Positions 26,797 through 37,500 of a DNA stretch of 64,000 bases are shown piece by piece. The notes beneath the pieces were generated by a model. It made no database searches, was not told where the DNA came from, and was given only the letters and a program-made list of their open reading frames with translations. The stretch spans positions 186,001 to 250,000 of the forward strand of contig JAGVPB010000042.1 of the NCBI GenBank assembly GCA_020052415.1, written 5' to 3'. Source of the stretch: Bacteroidales bacterium (GTDB lineage: Bacteria > Bacteroidota > Bacteroidia > Bacteroidales > JAADJA01). Each line of letters starts with the position of its first letter. Positions within the stretch are counted from its first letter, which is position 1. The position numbers were made by a program, and so were the translations under genes.

Positions 26797-27465
26797 ATGA
26801 AAGTATATAATAATTTTTGCACATTAATACTTCTGTCTTTCACAATGATCCTTTTATCATGCAGTCATGAGCCGGTTCTGATGCCTGATACACCGGTTGT
26901 TTGTTTTCAGGAGCAGGTACTTCCACTTATCAATTCAAATTGTGCCATCCCCGGCTGTCACAGCGCTTCCTCCGGTGAAGAAGAACCTCCCTTGACAACT
27001 TATGATGAGATCCTGAATTATGTAGAACCCGGAAAACCAAATAAGAGCGAATTATATAAGACAATTACGGCTAATTCTATTCTGGAAGAATCAATGCCAC
27101 CGAAACCGAGATTAAAATTGAGTTCGTACCAGGTCAGCCTCATAAGCATTTGGATTCTTCAGGGAGCTCCAGACAATTCATGCCCGGAACCTCCTTGTGA
27201 TACGCTCAATGTGACCTTTTCAAACAATATATCGCCTGTTATAGATATTTATTGCAAGGGTTGTCATAGTGGCGCTGATCCATCTGGTGGATTTAGCCTT
27301 GAAACCTATGATGAGGTATCTGTACTTGCCCAAAACGGTAAGTTATTTGGGTCGGTAAGTCATGATCCATTGTATAAACCAATGCCATATCAGTCAGCCA
27401 AACTATCGGATTGCATTGTCACAATGTTCAGGATATGGATTGACAATGGGTCACTGAACAATTAA
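26797..27465 (+). CDS. Haem-binding (cytochrome c domain) lipoprotein with a CX4CH motif
   Basis: The chosen ATG opens M-K-V-Y-N-N-F and precedes a lipoprotein signal, L-L-S-C-S-H-E-P, with the lipidated cysteine in the lipobox. The 222-residue product has two repeats of a c-type cytochrome-like domain found in planctomycete and Bacteroidota surface proteins. The first has N-C-A-I-P-G-C-H-S, a CX4CH spacing; the second has Y-C-K-G-C-H-S, a canonical CXXCH. Each is followed by a Y-D-E(-I/V) segment and a P-P-K-P/K-P-M-P-Y motif that could supply the distal methionine. It probably binds one or two haems at the membrane. No partner oxidoreductase is next to it. Confidence 0.85.
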   Translation: MKVYNNFCTLILLSFTMILLSCSHEPVLMPDTPVVCFQEQVLPLINSNCAIPGCHSASSGEEEPPLTTYDEILNYVEPGKPNKSELYKTITANSILEESMPPKPRLKLSSYQVSLISIWILQGAPDNSCPEPPCDTLNVTFSNNISPVIDIYCKGCHSGADPSGGFSLETYDEVSVLAQNGKLFGSVSHDPLYKPMPYQSAKLSDCIVTMFRIWIDNGSLNN

Positions 27466-27477
27466 GGATACCTTAAA
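27463..27477 (+). terminator. Weak hairpin at the gene end
   Basis: TTAAGG-ATA-CCTTAA starts within the stop codon of the haem lipoprotein gene and is followed by an A/T-rich stretch without a clean U-run. It could act as a weak terminator. Confidence 0.3.
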
Positions 27478-27520
27478 GATTAATTTTATTATTTACATTG
27501 TGCTTTTAAAGCAGACGGGT

Positions 27521-28039
27521 TCAACCGGGATTAACATCTGTAGTTTTTGCCCCGGACATAGAGTCAAGTTCTTTGTCAAGCATAAACAAGCCCCCGGTTT
27601 CGTTACCTGCAAGCCTGAATTTATCAAGAATTCCCTTGAACATTCGTTCTTCTTCTATCTGCTCCTCAATATACCATTGAAGAAACTGGCTGGTAGTATA
27701 ATCTTTTGAACTAAATGCAGTTTCAAATAGTTTATTTATATTTTGAGTCACCGAGACCTCATGATGCAGAATTTTTTCAAAAATCTGAAGTAACGATTCA
27801 TATTTACTATCCGGCATATCAAGTTTCTGCAAAACGGCATACCCTCCCTTGTCGTTCAGGTACCTGATAAGCTTAGTCATGTGAATCCGCTCTTCATCGG
27901 AATGCTTGTATAAAAATTTTGCAGCGCCCGGGTATCCTTTAACCTCGCACCACGAAGCCATTGCCATATAAAAACGGGAAGACTGTTCCTCATTTTCTAT
28001 CTGATCAATTAGTGCCTTTTCAACTTTCTTTGATATCAT
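27521..28039 (-). CDS. ftnA: Ferritin (bacterial non-haem, FtnA type)
   Basis: I use the ATG opening M-I-S-K-K-V-E-K-A-L; the extension to 28084 would add 15 unlikely residues. The 172-residue protein has the ferroxidase ligands at the same numbers as Escherichia coli FtnA: E17 (in I-E-N-E-E-Q-S-S), E50 and H53 (S-D-E-E-R-I-H). Further acidic residues of the third iron site are in E-E-Q-I-E-E-E. It oxidises Fe(II) and stores iron in a 24-mer shell in the cytoplasm. It lies just downstream of the atp operon on the same strand, separated from atpG by 192 bp, and is probably independently expressed. Confidence 0.93.
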   Translation of the reverse strand: MISKKVEKALIDQIENEEQSSRFYMAMASWCEVKGYPGAAKFLYKHSDEERIHMTKLIRYLNDKGGYAVLQKLDMPDSKYESLLQIFEKILHHEVSVTQNINKLFETAFSSKDYTTSQFLQWYIEEQIEEERMFKGILDKFRLAGNETGGLFMLDKELDSMSGAKTTDVNPG

Positions 28040-28231
28040 AATGGTTGTATTTAAATCAATTTTTAGTTCCTTATTAAAATTCATTCAATATCATTCAACA
28101 GCCAGTATTTGAAAAATGTTCAAATAACTGTAAATTGAGGTAATCAGGATAGCCGGGATAATAGTTGGATATTCAGGAAAATTAAGCGTTTGATGTCATC
28201 AGTTTCCGGTTGGAAGTTGAAACTAGAAGAT

Positions 28232-29122
28232 TTATCCTCTTAATGCTTCAGCGCCACCGACTATTTCAAGTATCTCTCCGGTAATGGCAGCCTGACGCGC
28301 TTTATTATAAGCAAGGCTAAGATCTTTAAGAAGTTCTTTTGCATTATCAGTCGCCTGATGCATTGCAGTCATCCTTGCTCCCTGCTCAGCAGCCCAGGAA
28401 TCGAGTATAGCCTTATAAAACTGTATTTTCAGTGATTTCGGAATAAGATCCCGGATGATTTCCTCTTTACTGGGTTCGAAAATGTAATCCGCTTTTTGTG
28501 TTTTCTGTGTTCCTGTTTGTAGTTCGACAGGCTTAACTGGCAAAAATTGTTCACATTCAATTCGTTGGGTAGCAGCATTTTTAAACTGGTTATAAACGAT
28601 CTCTATCCGGTCGTAGTTCTTATTTTCGAAGAGTTTCATAATTTTTTCAGCAACAGGAACCACATTCTCAAAAGTCAAATGATCAAAAATTGCATCATGC
28701 GATTCAATCACATTGAAATTTCTCTTCCTGTAAAATTCCGAGACTTTTTTTCCGATTGTAATAAGGTCAAGCTTGCCGCTTCCATGTTGATGGCTGTATT
28801 TTTTACTGATCAGCTGATTTGCCAGTTTAATTACATTGGTGTTAAATGCTCCGCAAAGGCCACGGTTCGACGAAATGAGTACCAATAAAACTTTATCAGG
28901 AATGCGTTGTGATGAATAAACACTTCCGGAATCAATACTATCAAGACTGCTGCTCAGGTTCCTGAGAAATTCCTGAAGTTTTGCAGCATAAGGTCTAAGA
29001 CGGATAATAGCCGATTGTGCTCTCCTGAGTTTTGAGGCAGCTACCATTTTCATCGCACTGGTAATCTGTTGCGTTGATTTTACTGATACAATCCTTATCC
29101 TGACTTCCTTTAGACTTGCCAT
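28232..29122 (-). CDS. atpG: F1Fo ATP synthase gamma subunit
   Basis: This is the 296-residue central rotor shaft of F1. The N-terminal helix has the family pattern M-A-S-L-K-E-V-R-I-R-I and S-T-Q-Q-I-T-S-A-M-K-M-V-A-A-S-K-L. The C-terminal helix has M-T-A-M-H-Q-A-T-D-N-A, then Y-N-K-A-R-Q-A-A-I-T-G-E-I-L-E-I-V-G-G-A. S-N-R-G-L-C-G-A-F-N marks the Rossmann-like middle. It is the last gene of the atpB-E-F-H-A-G order seen here. A 213-bp spacer with word repeats separates it from atpA, unusually long for this operon. Confidence 0.97.
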   Translation of the reverse strand: MASLKEVRIRIVSVKSTQQITSAMKMVAASKLRRAQSAIIRLRPYAAKLQEFLRNLSSSLDSIDSGSVYSSQRIPDKVLLVLISSNRGLCGAFNTNVIKLANQLISKKYSHQHGSGKLDLITIGKKVSEFYRKRNFNVIESHDAIFDHLTFENVVPVAEKIMKLFENKNYDRIEIVYNQFKNAATQRIECEQFLPVKPVELQTGTQKTQKADYIFEPSKEEIIRDLIPKSLKIQFYKAILDSWAAEQGARMTAMHQATDNAKELLKDLSLAYNKARQAAITGEILEIVGGAEALRG

Positions 29123-29139
29123 TTAAAAATTAAGAATAA

Positions 29140-29300
29140 TTATTAACTCTACAATAAATTTGATGTACGGGATAATCTGTAAAGAGATATATGGGTATAT
29201 GGGTATATGGGAATACGGGAATTCCATCTAAGCAGTCCCCTATTTCCCTTATATCCCTTATTTCCCTTTTTCCCCTTTTCCTCATCGCGTTATAACTTAT
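29140..29300. repeat. Word-repeat spacer between atpA and atpG
   Basis: The core of the spacer (about 29188-29280) repeats TATGGGTA words and then T-rich CCCTTAT/TTTCCC words. It is non-coding and breaks an otherwise compact operon. No terminator hairpin is evident, so the genes can still be co-transcribed. Confidence 0.5.
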
Positions 29301-29335
29301 ATCAAGATCGGAATAACAAGTAATCCCTTTTTTTC

Positions 29336-30919
29336 CTAAACCTCAAATTTTTTAGCTGCTTCAGAGGCTACCTGTTCCAGGGTTTTAATTACCTCATCAG
29401 TCAATTGTCCTTTTCTAAGTGTTTCAAGTATATTATTGTGATTCGTTTCAAGATCGTGCAGGTAAAACACTTCAAAATCATGAACTTTATTGACCGGTAC
29501 TTTTTTAATTAATCCTCTGGTTCCGCAATAAATAATTGCAATCTGCTTTTCAACCGGCATGGGCGAATATTGCGGCTGCTTCAGGATCTCAACATTTCGT
29601 TTTCCTTTATCAAGCACGGCCATGGTTGCAGCATCCAGGTCAGAACCGAATTTTGAGAAGGCTTCCAGTTCACGGAACTGGGCCTGGTCGAGTTTCAGGG
29701 TACCGGCTATTTTCTTCATCGCCTTGATTTGGGCGTTTCCACCAACCCTCGAAACCGATATACCCACATTGATGGCAGGGCGAACTCCCGAATTGAATAA
29801 AGTGGTCTCAAGAAAAATCTGTCCATCGGTAATGGAGATGACATTTGTCGGGATGTATGCAGATACGTCTCCTGCCTGTGTTTCGATGATGGGCAGGGCT
29901 GTAAGAGAGCCGCCACCCTTAACAAGGGGCTTTAGTGATTCGGGAAGGTCGTTCATTTTTGAAGCAATTTCATTAGATTCGATGATCTTGGCTGCTCTTT
30001 CGAGAAGCCTTGAATGAAGGTAAAAAACATCACCGGGATAGGCTTCACGCCCCGGCGGCCTGCGAAGCAAAAGCGACACTTCGCGGTAAGCTACGGCCTG
30101 CTTTGAAAGGTCATCATAAATAACCAGTGCAGGCCTTCCGGTATCCCTGAAAAATTCTCCTATCGCGGCGCCGGCAAAAGGAGCATAAAACTGCATCGCA
30201 GCCGGATCTGAAGCAGTAGCCATTACAATTATGGTATAGGCCATCGCTCCATTATCTTCAAGCGTTTTTTGGATGTTGGCGACAGAAGAACCCTTTTGGC
30301 CGATCGCAACATAGATGCAATAAACCGGTTGCCCTTTTTCAAAGTTTTCCTTCTGGTTAATGATGGTGTCAATAGCAATGGCAGTTTTGCCTGTCTGGCG
30401 GTCGCCAATAATAAGTTCACGCTGACCGCGCCCAATTGGAATCATTGCATCAATAGGTTTTATACCGGTCTGCAATGGCTCATTCACCGGCTGGCGGAAG
30501 ATTACACCCGGAGCTTTCCTTTCGAGTGGCATTTTCACTTTTATACCGCCAATTTCACCCTTTCCGTCCATAGGTTCGCCCAATGTATCAATCACCCTTC
30601 CAACCATTTCTTCACTCACCTCGATGGATGCGATCTTTCCGGTACGCTTTACCTTATCGCCTTCGAGAATATTTTTTGCTTCTCCCAGCAACACGGCTCC
30701 CACATTATCCTGTTCAAGGTTTAAAACTATACCAATCAGGCCTGTCTTCTCGAATTCAATCAATTCACCCGACTGGGCATTGTTCAGACCATAAATGCGT
30801 GCAATACCATCACCTATCTGAAGGACAGTACCTATTTCTTCAAGTTCTGCCGTACTGCTTAATCCTGACAATTGCTGCCGTAAGATTGCCGATACTTCCG
30901 CTGGTTTAATTTCTGCCAT
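29336..30919 (-). CDS. atpA: F1Fo ATP synthase alpha subunit
   Basis: This 527-residue protein carries the non-catalytic nucleotide-binding Walker A G-D-R-Q-T-G-K-T, the Walker B region [10 protein letters not shown], the [16 protein letters not shown] alpha-subunit signature and the Arg-finger region I-S-V-S-R-V-G-G. Length is standard for Bacteroidota. It partners with beta, whose gene is not in the window. The gene starts 22 bp after the atpH stop, so the two are co-transcribed. Confidence 0.98.
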   Translation of the reverse strand: MAEIKPAEVSAILRQQLSGLSSTAELEEIGTVLQIGDGIARIYGLNNAQSGELIEFEKTGLIGIVLNLEQDNVGAVLLGEAKNILEGDKVKRTGKIASIEVSEEMVGRVIDTLGEPMDGKGEIGGIKVKMPLERKAPGVIFRQPVNEPLQTGIKPIDAMIPIGRGQRELIIGDRQTGKTAIAIDTIINQKENFEKGQPVYCIYVAIGQKGSSVANIQKTLEDNGAMAYTIIVMATASDPAAMQFYAPFAGAAIGEFFRDTGRPALVIYDDLSKQAVAYREVSLLLRRPPGREAYPGDVFYLHSRLLERAAKIIESNEIASKMNDLPESLKPLVKGGGSLTALPIIETQAGDVSAYIPTNVISITDGQIFLETTLFNSGVRPAINVGISVSRVGGNAQIKAMKKIAGTLKLDQAQFRELEAFSKFGSDLDAATMAVLDKGKRNVEILKQPQYSPMPVEKQIAIIYCGTRGLIKKVPVNKVHDFEVFYLHDLETNHNNILETLRKGQLTDEVIKTLEQVASEAAKKFEV

Positions 30920-30941
30920 CCTGAATCTTTTGTTAAATCAT

Positions 30942-31499
30942 TTAAAATCCCTTGATATATAAATTAATGTTGAACTCCTGTCTTAAATTCTGGATTTGTC
31001 TTAAAATACTTGCATCGTACTGCTTGTCCATAAAAGTCACCACAAATCCCCCGATAATTGATTCATCAATCTTATATTGCAAATCAACTTGTGATTGGGT
31101 TGCTTTTTCTATCAGACTCACTATCCTTTTCCGCAATTCGTCGCTGATGTCAACTGCAGTTGTCAAATCTACAGTAATAATATTTTTATATGTCTTATAA
31201 ATTTCAATAAATTGCCGGGCAATGACAGGTAACAGGCTTTCCCTCCTGTTTCGGGTAATAATGACCATAAAGCCAAGCATCATATCCTGAACTTTTTTAC
31301 CAAAGAGTTCCCTGATAACAACAACCTTTTTGCTTTCTTTGATAACAGGGCTATGAAGGAAATTTATAAAATTCTTATTTGCCTGGCACACTTCTCTGAC
31401 CAATGCAATATCGGTTCTGATTTTTTCGAGCATGTCTTTTTCGAGAGCCAAATCGAACAGAGCCTTTGCATACCTGTCAGCTATTTTGATCTCATTCAT
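30942..31499 (-). CDS. atpH: F1Fo ATP synthase delta subunit
   Basis: This 185-residue peripheral-stalk protein begins I-A-D-R-Y-A-K-A-L-F-D-L-A, and its C-terminal part has I-D-E-S-I-I-G-G-F-V-V, both family signatures. Delta (OSCP) clamps the b-subunit stalk to the top of F1. It sits between atpF (29 bp) and atpA (22 bp). Confidence 0.96.
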   Translation of the reverse strand: MNEIKIADRYAKALFDLALEKDMLEKIRTDIALVREVCQANKNFINFLHSPVIKESKKVVVIRELFGKKVQDMMLGFMVIITRNRRESLLPVIARQFIEIYKTYKNIITVDLTTAVDISDELRKRIVSLIEKATQSQVDLQYKIDESIIGGFVVTFMDKQYDASILRQIQNLRQEFNINLYIKGF

Positions 31500-31528
31500 T
31501 TTTTAATAATCATAATGTTCAGGCCGGA

Positions 31529-32023
31529 TCAATTGAATTTTACATCATCAATCAGCCGTTCAACAAGCTCTTTTTGTTTGTCTTTAATTGTCAATTCTTC
31601 CTTTAGAATTTTCTCGGCGATTTCGATTGACAACAAAGCTAATTGATTTTTCATATCATGAATGGCGGCCAGCTTCTCAAATTGAATATTTTCCCTTGCG
31701 TTTTCAATAATCCGCTGGGCCTCTTCATTTGCCTTTATCCTTGCAGTTTCAATGATGGATTCCTTGATTTTTCTTGCCTCACGCATGAGGTTGTCTCTTT
31801 CTTCCTTAGCCTCTTTTAGCAATTGTTCATTAGAGAATTTCAGCTCCTTCATTTCTTCCCGGGCTTTATTAGCTGCATGCAGGGCTTCATCTATCGTTTG
31901 TTCTCTTTCCTTCAAACCTTTCATGATCGGTTTCCAGGCAAACTTCGCCAATATCCAGATCAGAAGTGCAAATGCTATTGTCATCCAGAGGATAAGGCCA
32001 ATTCCGGGTTGTACGAGTTCCAT
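31529..32023 (-). CDS. atpF: F1Fo ATP synthase b subunit
   Basis: This 164-residue peripheral-stalk protein has one N-terminal membrane helix (P-G-I-G-L-I-L-W-M-T-I-A-F). It continues as a long charged helix with A-W-K-P-I-M-K-G-L-K-E-R-E and heptad-like K/E/A-rich coiled coil up to residue ~150. It anchors delta and alpha to the a subunit. The 85-bp gap to the upstream atpE contains the strong hairpin at 32061-32095. Confidence 0.95.
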   Translation of the reverse strand: MELVQPGIGLILWMTIAFALLIWILAKFAWKPIMKGLKEREQTIDEALHAANKAREEMKELKFSNEQLLKEAKEERDNLMREARKIKESIIETARIKANEEAQRIIENARENIQFEKLAAIHDMKNQLALLSIEIAEKILKEELTIKDKQKELVERLIDDVKFN

Positions 32024-32060
32024 GTTATCTTATGAATTGAATTTTTATTAAAATTATAAA

Positions 32061-32095
32061 CCTTTATGTTTCAGCCAACCGCTGAAACATAAAGG
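32061..32095 (-). promoter_or_regulatory. 15-bp perfect hairpin after atpE
   Basis: CCTTTATGTTTCAGC and its exact complement enclose a 5-nt loop. In the operon's direction it starts 13 nt after the atpE stop codon and is followed by T-rich sequence. It could protect an atpE-ended transcript or partly terminate transcription, helping to make the c subunit in excess over the other subunits. The structure is seen; the role is inference. Confidence 0.75.
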
Positions 32096-32108
32096 ATTTT
32101 CTCTGTTT

Positions 32109-32357
<249 letters not shown>

Positions 32358-32384
32358 CTATTTATTTATTAAAACTGTTATTAC

Positions 32385-32489
32385 TTGATTTATCTAATAT
32401 TAACTTTTAATTTCCAACCACAAAACCAACATTCAAATCCCAACTCCCAAAACCCAACTTCAAACTTTGAACTCCGAACTTTGAACTTC
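32385..32489. repeat. Word-repeat spacer between atpB and atpE
   Basis: The spacer contains runs of AACTTCAAACTTTGAACT-like words (about 32445-32487) and CCAACTCCCAAAACCCAAC-like words before them. It lengthens the atpB-atpE gap to 135 bp. It has no coding potential and no hairpin. Confidence 0.55.
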
Positions 32490-33572
32490 TCAATGATGCT
32501 CCTCCGTTGCCATTCCAAAATAAAGCGCCGACAGCAAAGTAAACACATAGGCCTGGATAAATGCTACAAGCAGTTCCAATAGTCCCATAAAAACAGCAAA
32601 TGCGATTGAAACAACAGAAACTCCATACCCTATTCCCGGATTCATATTTCCAAAGATAAAAATAAGGCTCATAAATCCCAGTACGATAATATGCCCGGCG
32701 GTTATATTGGCAAAAAGACGAACCATGAGAACGAACGGCTTTGTAAAAACTCCCATCAATTCTACAATCGGCATCAACGGTACCGGTATTTTAAGCCACC
32801 AGGGCACTCCCGGAGTATTCACAATATGTATCCAGTAACTTTTATTTGCACTAAACGAAGTAATTACAAACGTGAACAGCGCCATAACCATCGTTACTGC
32901 AATATTCCCAGTGAGATTTGCTCCTCCCGGGAAAAAGGGTACCAGGCCAAGCAGATTATTGAAAAAAATAAAAAAGAACAAAGTCAGAAGGTAGGGAAGA
33001 TATTTCTCAAATTTCTTTTCACCGATTGAAGCTTTCACAACATCATCTCGAATGAAAAGAATAAGCGGTTCAAGCAGCGATTGCATTCCTTTGGGAGCCT
33101 GTCCTTTCCTTAGTGTGTAAGCTCTGCCTATCGAAATAAAAATCACGGAAATCAATACCATACTGATGAGCATTGAGGCTACATTTTTTGTGATGGACAG
33201 ATCGAGAGGAATTGCCCCGGTTTCTTCTACAATGATCTTTCCCTTATTTTCTCCTTCAGATTCCAGTTTATAGCCTTTATAGGATTGGTGGCCATGGTGA
33301 AATTCGGAGGACATAAAAACGTCTAATTTCCCGGATGAATATAAAATTACAGGTAACGGTACCGAAACATGCTTTTGACCGATCGTCATGATATGCCATT
33401 CATGCGAATCTATCACATGTTCAACAATCATCGAACCCGGGTTGAATTCCGTTTCAGTGTGATGGGTCAGAGTATCATTTTCAGAAGCAATGCTTAATTT
33501 AAAAGCAAATGCAAATAGTCCGATAATTATTATAAAAGGCCTGCAACTGATTCGTCTGAAACTAATGATCAT
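32490..33572 (-). CDS. atpB: F1Fo ATP synthase a subunit, with long exported N-terminal extension
   Basis: This 360-residue protein is about 100 residues longer than the Escherichia coli a subunit. A signal-like helix ends near S-I-A-S, followed by a periplasmic His-rich extension up to about residue 125, as is usual in Bacteroidota. The membrane part has F-F-F-I-F-F-N-N-L-L-G-L-V-P, the essential arginine in L-M-V-R-L-F-A-N-I-T-A-G-H, and Q-A-Y-V-F-T-L-L-S-A-L-Y at the C-terminus. It forms the ion half-channels against the c ring. It is the first gene of the visible operon; no atpI or atpD/atpC precedes it, since the next gene is divergent. Confidence 0.96.
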   Translation of the reverse strand: MIISFRRISCRPFIIIIGLFAFAFKLSIASENDTLTHHTETEFNPGSMIVEHVIDSHEWHIMTIGQKHVSVPLPVILYSSGKLDVFMSSEFHHGHQSYKGYKLESEGENKGKIIVEETGAIPLDLSITKNVASMLISMVLISVIFISIGRAYTLRKGQAPKGMQSLLEPLILFIRDDVVKASIGEKKFEKYLPYLLTLFFFIFFNNLLGLVPFFPGGANLTGNIAVTMVMALFTFVITSFSANKSYWIHIVNTPGVPWWLKIPVPLMPIVELMGVFTKPFVLMVRLFANITAGHIIVLGFMSLIFIFGNMNPGIGYGVSVVSIAFAVFMGLLELLVAFIQAYVFTLLSALYFGMATEEHH

Positions 33573-33645
33573 TTAAAACTAACGGTTTTTAAAACGGCTG
33601 CAATTTTACAAATAAATACTTAATTATAGATTAACTTTTTTTGAT

Positions 33646-33653
33646 TATGTTTG
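33646..33653 (+). promoter_or_regulatory. -7 promoter box upstream of the LolA-like gene
   Basis: TATGTTTG matches the TAnnTTTG -7 consensus and would start transcription near 33660, giving a ~24 nt leader to the ATG at 33684. No clear -33 TTTG was found at the expected distance. Confidence 0.4.
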
Positions 33654-33683
33654 TTCGGGAATTATTCATTTAATATTAGAAAC

Positions 33684-34421
33684 ATGAAAAAATTGTTTAT
33701 TTTATTGCTATTAACCGCAGTTCTTATTTTTAACCTTGAGGCACAAACTCTTGAGGAGGTATTAAATTCACATTATAAGACTATCGGGCAAAAAAAATTC
33801 AGCAAGGTCAATTCGATGAAGGCGACCGGTAAAAGCATTTTCCAGGGGATGGAAACAAATTTTGCAACCCTTCAGATCCGTCCTGACAAATTCAGACTTG
33901 AAGTTGACATACAGGGCGCTTTAATGATACAGGCATTTGATGGTGAAAAAGCCTGGTTTGTAGCACCTTGGACCGGAACTACTGACCCCATCGAGCTTTC
34001 AGGGGATCAATTTGACGCTCTTAAAAGACAGGCCGACTTCGACGGAATGTTATATAATTTTGAGGAAAAGGGATATATCACCGAATTGGCTGGGAAGGAA
34101 GATATGGAAGGAACAGAAGTATTCAGGATCAATCAAACCGACAAGGATCAAAATACTTATTCTCACTTTATTGATGTTGAGAACTTTGTCTTGCTGAAAA
34201 CCTCAATGAAAATGAAAGTAGGTGAATCGGAGGTTGAAAGTGAAACGCTGTTTTCGAATTACAGGGAACAGGACGGAATGCTTGTAGCCTTCAGCATTGA
34301 ATCCCGGACAAACGGCCAAACGATGAGCCAGATCAATATAGAAAACCTGGAATTCGACGCGAGCATTGATCCCTCAGTTTTTACAATGCCTCCGAAACAG
34401 GAAAAACCAGCTCAGGAATAG
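33684..34421 (+). CDS. Outer-membrane lipoprotein-sorting protein, LolA-like
   Basis: The ATG at 33684 opens M-K-K-L-F-I-L-L-L-L, a signal peptide cleaved after L-E-A-Q; the 11-codon extension upstream is probably untranslated. The 245-residue product has the beta-rich LolA/LolB-like fold. It has an early helix (Y-K-T-I-G-Q), then strands such as R-P-D-K-F-R-L-E-V, A-F-D-G-E-K-A-W and the closing D-P-S-V-F-T-M-P-P, the typical end of this family in Bacteroidota. Canonical LolA shuttles lipoproteins across the periplasm; related paralogues are of unknown cargo. It is followed after 83 bp by a large BNR-type gene on the same strand. Confidence 0.82.
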   Translation: MKKLFILLLLTAVLIFNLEAQTLEEVLNSHYKTIGQKKFSKVNSMKATGKSIFQGMETNFATLQIRPDKFRLEVDIQGALMIQAFDGEKAWFVAPWTGTTDPIELSGDQFDALKRQADFDGMLYNFEEKGYITELAGKEDMEGTEVFRINQTDKDQNTYSHFIDVENFVLLKTSMKMKVGESEVESETLFSNYREQDGMLVAFSIESRTNGQTMSQINIENLEFDASIDPSVFTMPPKQEKPAQE

Positions 34422-34504
34422 AATTATGCCGGTGTATTTTTAACTTGATTTACAAATTTTCGTACAGTCCTGTTAGTGGAAAAATTCAACTAAATCAAAA
34501 CCAA

Positions 34505-37500
34505 ATGAAAAAACTTTTCAATGACACAACCAGGAATATTTGTTCAGCTTTTCTTGTTTTCACATATTTTATCAGTTATTCTCAAACCTCTGAAAATATT
34601 AAGGTCAGTGATAACACCTTTGGCGCTATTGAAGCAAGGCAGATCGGTCCGGCGACCATGAGCGGCAGGATAGCTGCACTGGATGCCGTACAAAACGACC
34701 CACGGATAATTTATGTCGGTAGTGCAAGTGGCGGGGTTTGGAAAACAACAAACGGGGGGGTGAATTTTAAACCTGTTTTCGATAAATACAACCAGTGCAT
34801 CGGAGCTGTGACTATTGACCAGGATCACCCGGATACAGTTTGGGTGGGAACCGGCGAAACCTGGGTGAGGAACAGTACATCGGTCGGCGACGGTATTTAT
34901 AAAACTACGGATGGTGGCGAGAACTGGAAAAATATGGGACTTGAAAATACCGAAAGGATTGCCCGGATAGTCATCCATCCCAAAGATCCCAACACAATTT
35001 ATGTTGCTGCACTTGGACATCTCTGGAATTCAAACTCCGAAAGAGGGGTTTATAAAACCACTGATGGCGGTAAGACCTGGATGAAAATTCTATTTGTTGA
35101 CGAAAATACCGGCTGTGCCGACCTTGCAATTGACCCATCAGAGACGGACATATTATATGCAGGAATGTGGGAATTCAGGCGGTACCCATATTATTTTAAC
35201 TCTGGCGGACAAGGGAGCGGGCTTTATATTTCCCGCGATGGAGGAACAAACTGGACTAAAGTGACCGAAGGCATCCCTGCAGGAAAATTGGGAAGGATAG
35301 CCGTGACCGTTTCGCCGGCAAATCCGAAAATAGTTTTTGCCTTGATCGAGTCTGAAAAATCTGCATTGTACCGGTCCGGTGACCAGGGCAAATCATGGGT
35401 AAATATCAACGATACTCCTGATATGGGATCCAGACCGTTTTACTTTTCAAATATCGTAGCAGACCCCATTGATTCAAACAGAATTTATAAGCCCGGCTAT
35501 TATTTGAGTTACAGTAAAAATGGCGGAAAAAACTTTAACGCAACTTATGTTGCCGGCGGCAATATTCATACTGACCTGCATCCGCTATGGATCAGTAAAA
35601 ATGACAACAACATTTTATATCAGGGAACTGACGGAGGCCTTTATATTTCAAACGATAAGGGAAGCTCATGGCGCTTTATCAGGAATTTACCCGTGTCGCA
35701 GTTTTATCATGCTACAGTGGACAACAAAAATCCCTATAACATTTATGGAGGTTTGCAGGATAACGGCTCATGGAAGGCGCCTTCAAAAAGCCCGGGCGGC
35801 ATTCAAAACCGCGACTGGAATAACGTAGGAGGTGGCGACGGTTTTTATGTATTTCCTGATAAGTACGATGAAAATATTATTTACTGGCAATACCAGGGTG
35901 GCAACATCATGAGGGAAACGGTGGATACACGTGAAACAAAAGAGATAAAACCCTTCGCAGAAGAAGGAGAAAAAGAATTGCGCTTTAACTGGAATACACC
36001 GGTTGTTTTTAGCCCGACAAGAGATGTGATGTATGTCGGATCGCAGTATTTGTACCGCAGTGAGGATAAAGGGGATTCATGGCAGAGAATATCCCCCGAT
36101 CTTACTACAAACGATCCTGAAAAGCTTAAACAGGAAAAGACGGGTGGAGTGACGATTGATAATTCAACGGCAGAAAATCATTGCACCATTTATACATTAT
36201 GCGAATCTGCATTGGATCCGAACGTGATCTGGGTCGGTACCGATGATGGTAATCTGCAATTAACGAGAAACGGTGGTAATAATTGGACGAATGTTGCTTT
36301 TAATATTTCGGGACTCCCACCTCACACCTGGGTCTCATCCGTTTGCCCCTCAAAGATTGATGCCGCTGCCTGCTTCGTTACCTTCGACGGACATGGGACC
36401 GGTGATATGAAACCTTATGTGTTCAGTACCAGCGATTATGGCTCCACATGGAATTTAATCACGGATGACCATATCAAAGGCTTTTGCCATAAAATCATTG
36501 AAGATCCGGTAAATCCTCAGCTATTATTCCTGGGAACCGAATCGGGACTTTTTATCTCAATTGACGGTGGTAAAGTCTGGTCGCAATTCAAGGGGAATAT
36601 GCCGGCAGTACCGGTTCGTGATATAGTGATCCAGGAAAGGGAAAACGACCTGGTACTGGCTACACATGGTCGTGGTATAATGATCATTGACGATATTACT
36701 CCACTACGCCTTCTTACGGAAGAAATTTTACAAAATGATGTCGCTTTTCTCGATTCCAGGCCATACCAGATCGGCCATCTTGATTATGAAATGGATTTTT
36801 ACGGGGATGATGAGTTCACCGGTTCTAATCCGCCGGGATCTTTGCTAATAAATTATTACATGAACAAACGCCACGTTTTTGGTGAAATGCATCTTGAGAT
36901 TTACAATGACAAGGGTGAAAAAATAAAGGAATTGCCTGCCGGAAAAAGAAAAGGAATTAACCGGGTTCCGTGGCCCATCCGGATGAAAGGTCCAAAAGTT
37001 CCGCCCTCACCATTGCTGGTTCCGCAGGCATTGTACGGACCAACTTATCCTCCGGGTGTTTATACAGTAAAAATCGTGAAAAATGGTGAATCATGGGAAG
37101 GCAGGGTCAGCATCGAGTATGATCCCACAATTCCGCATACCATTGCAGACCGCGATAAACGTCTCGAAATTTTGATGAAAACCTATAACCTCCTCGAAGA
37201 TTTGGCTTATACCGACAAAGTACTATCGGAGATCACTGCTCAGGCAAGGGAAAAATCAGCAGTTGCAAATAACAAAACTTTAGGCAGCAAGCTTAACGAT
37301 TTAGCTGATAAGATGGATGTATTGCATAAAGAGCTTGTTGCAACCACGGTTACCAGCGCAATAACGGGTGAAGAAAAACTGCGCGAAAAGATCGCTGATA
37401 TTTACAGCGCCGTCAATGGTTACCAGGGTAAGCCCACGCAGAATCAGATTGACAGGTTGGAAATTTTATCCGGCCAGGTATCGGAAAAGCAGGCAGGACT

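Noticed and set aside
30269-30724. 151-codon plus-strand ORF
   Set aside because: It is antisense to atpA and explained by its codon structure.
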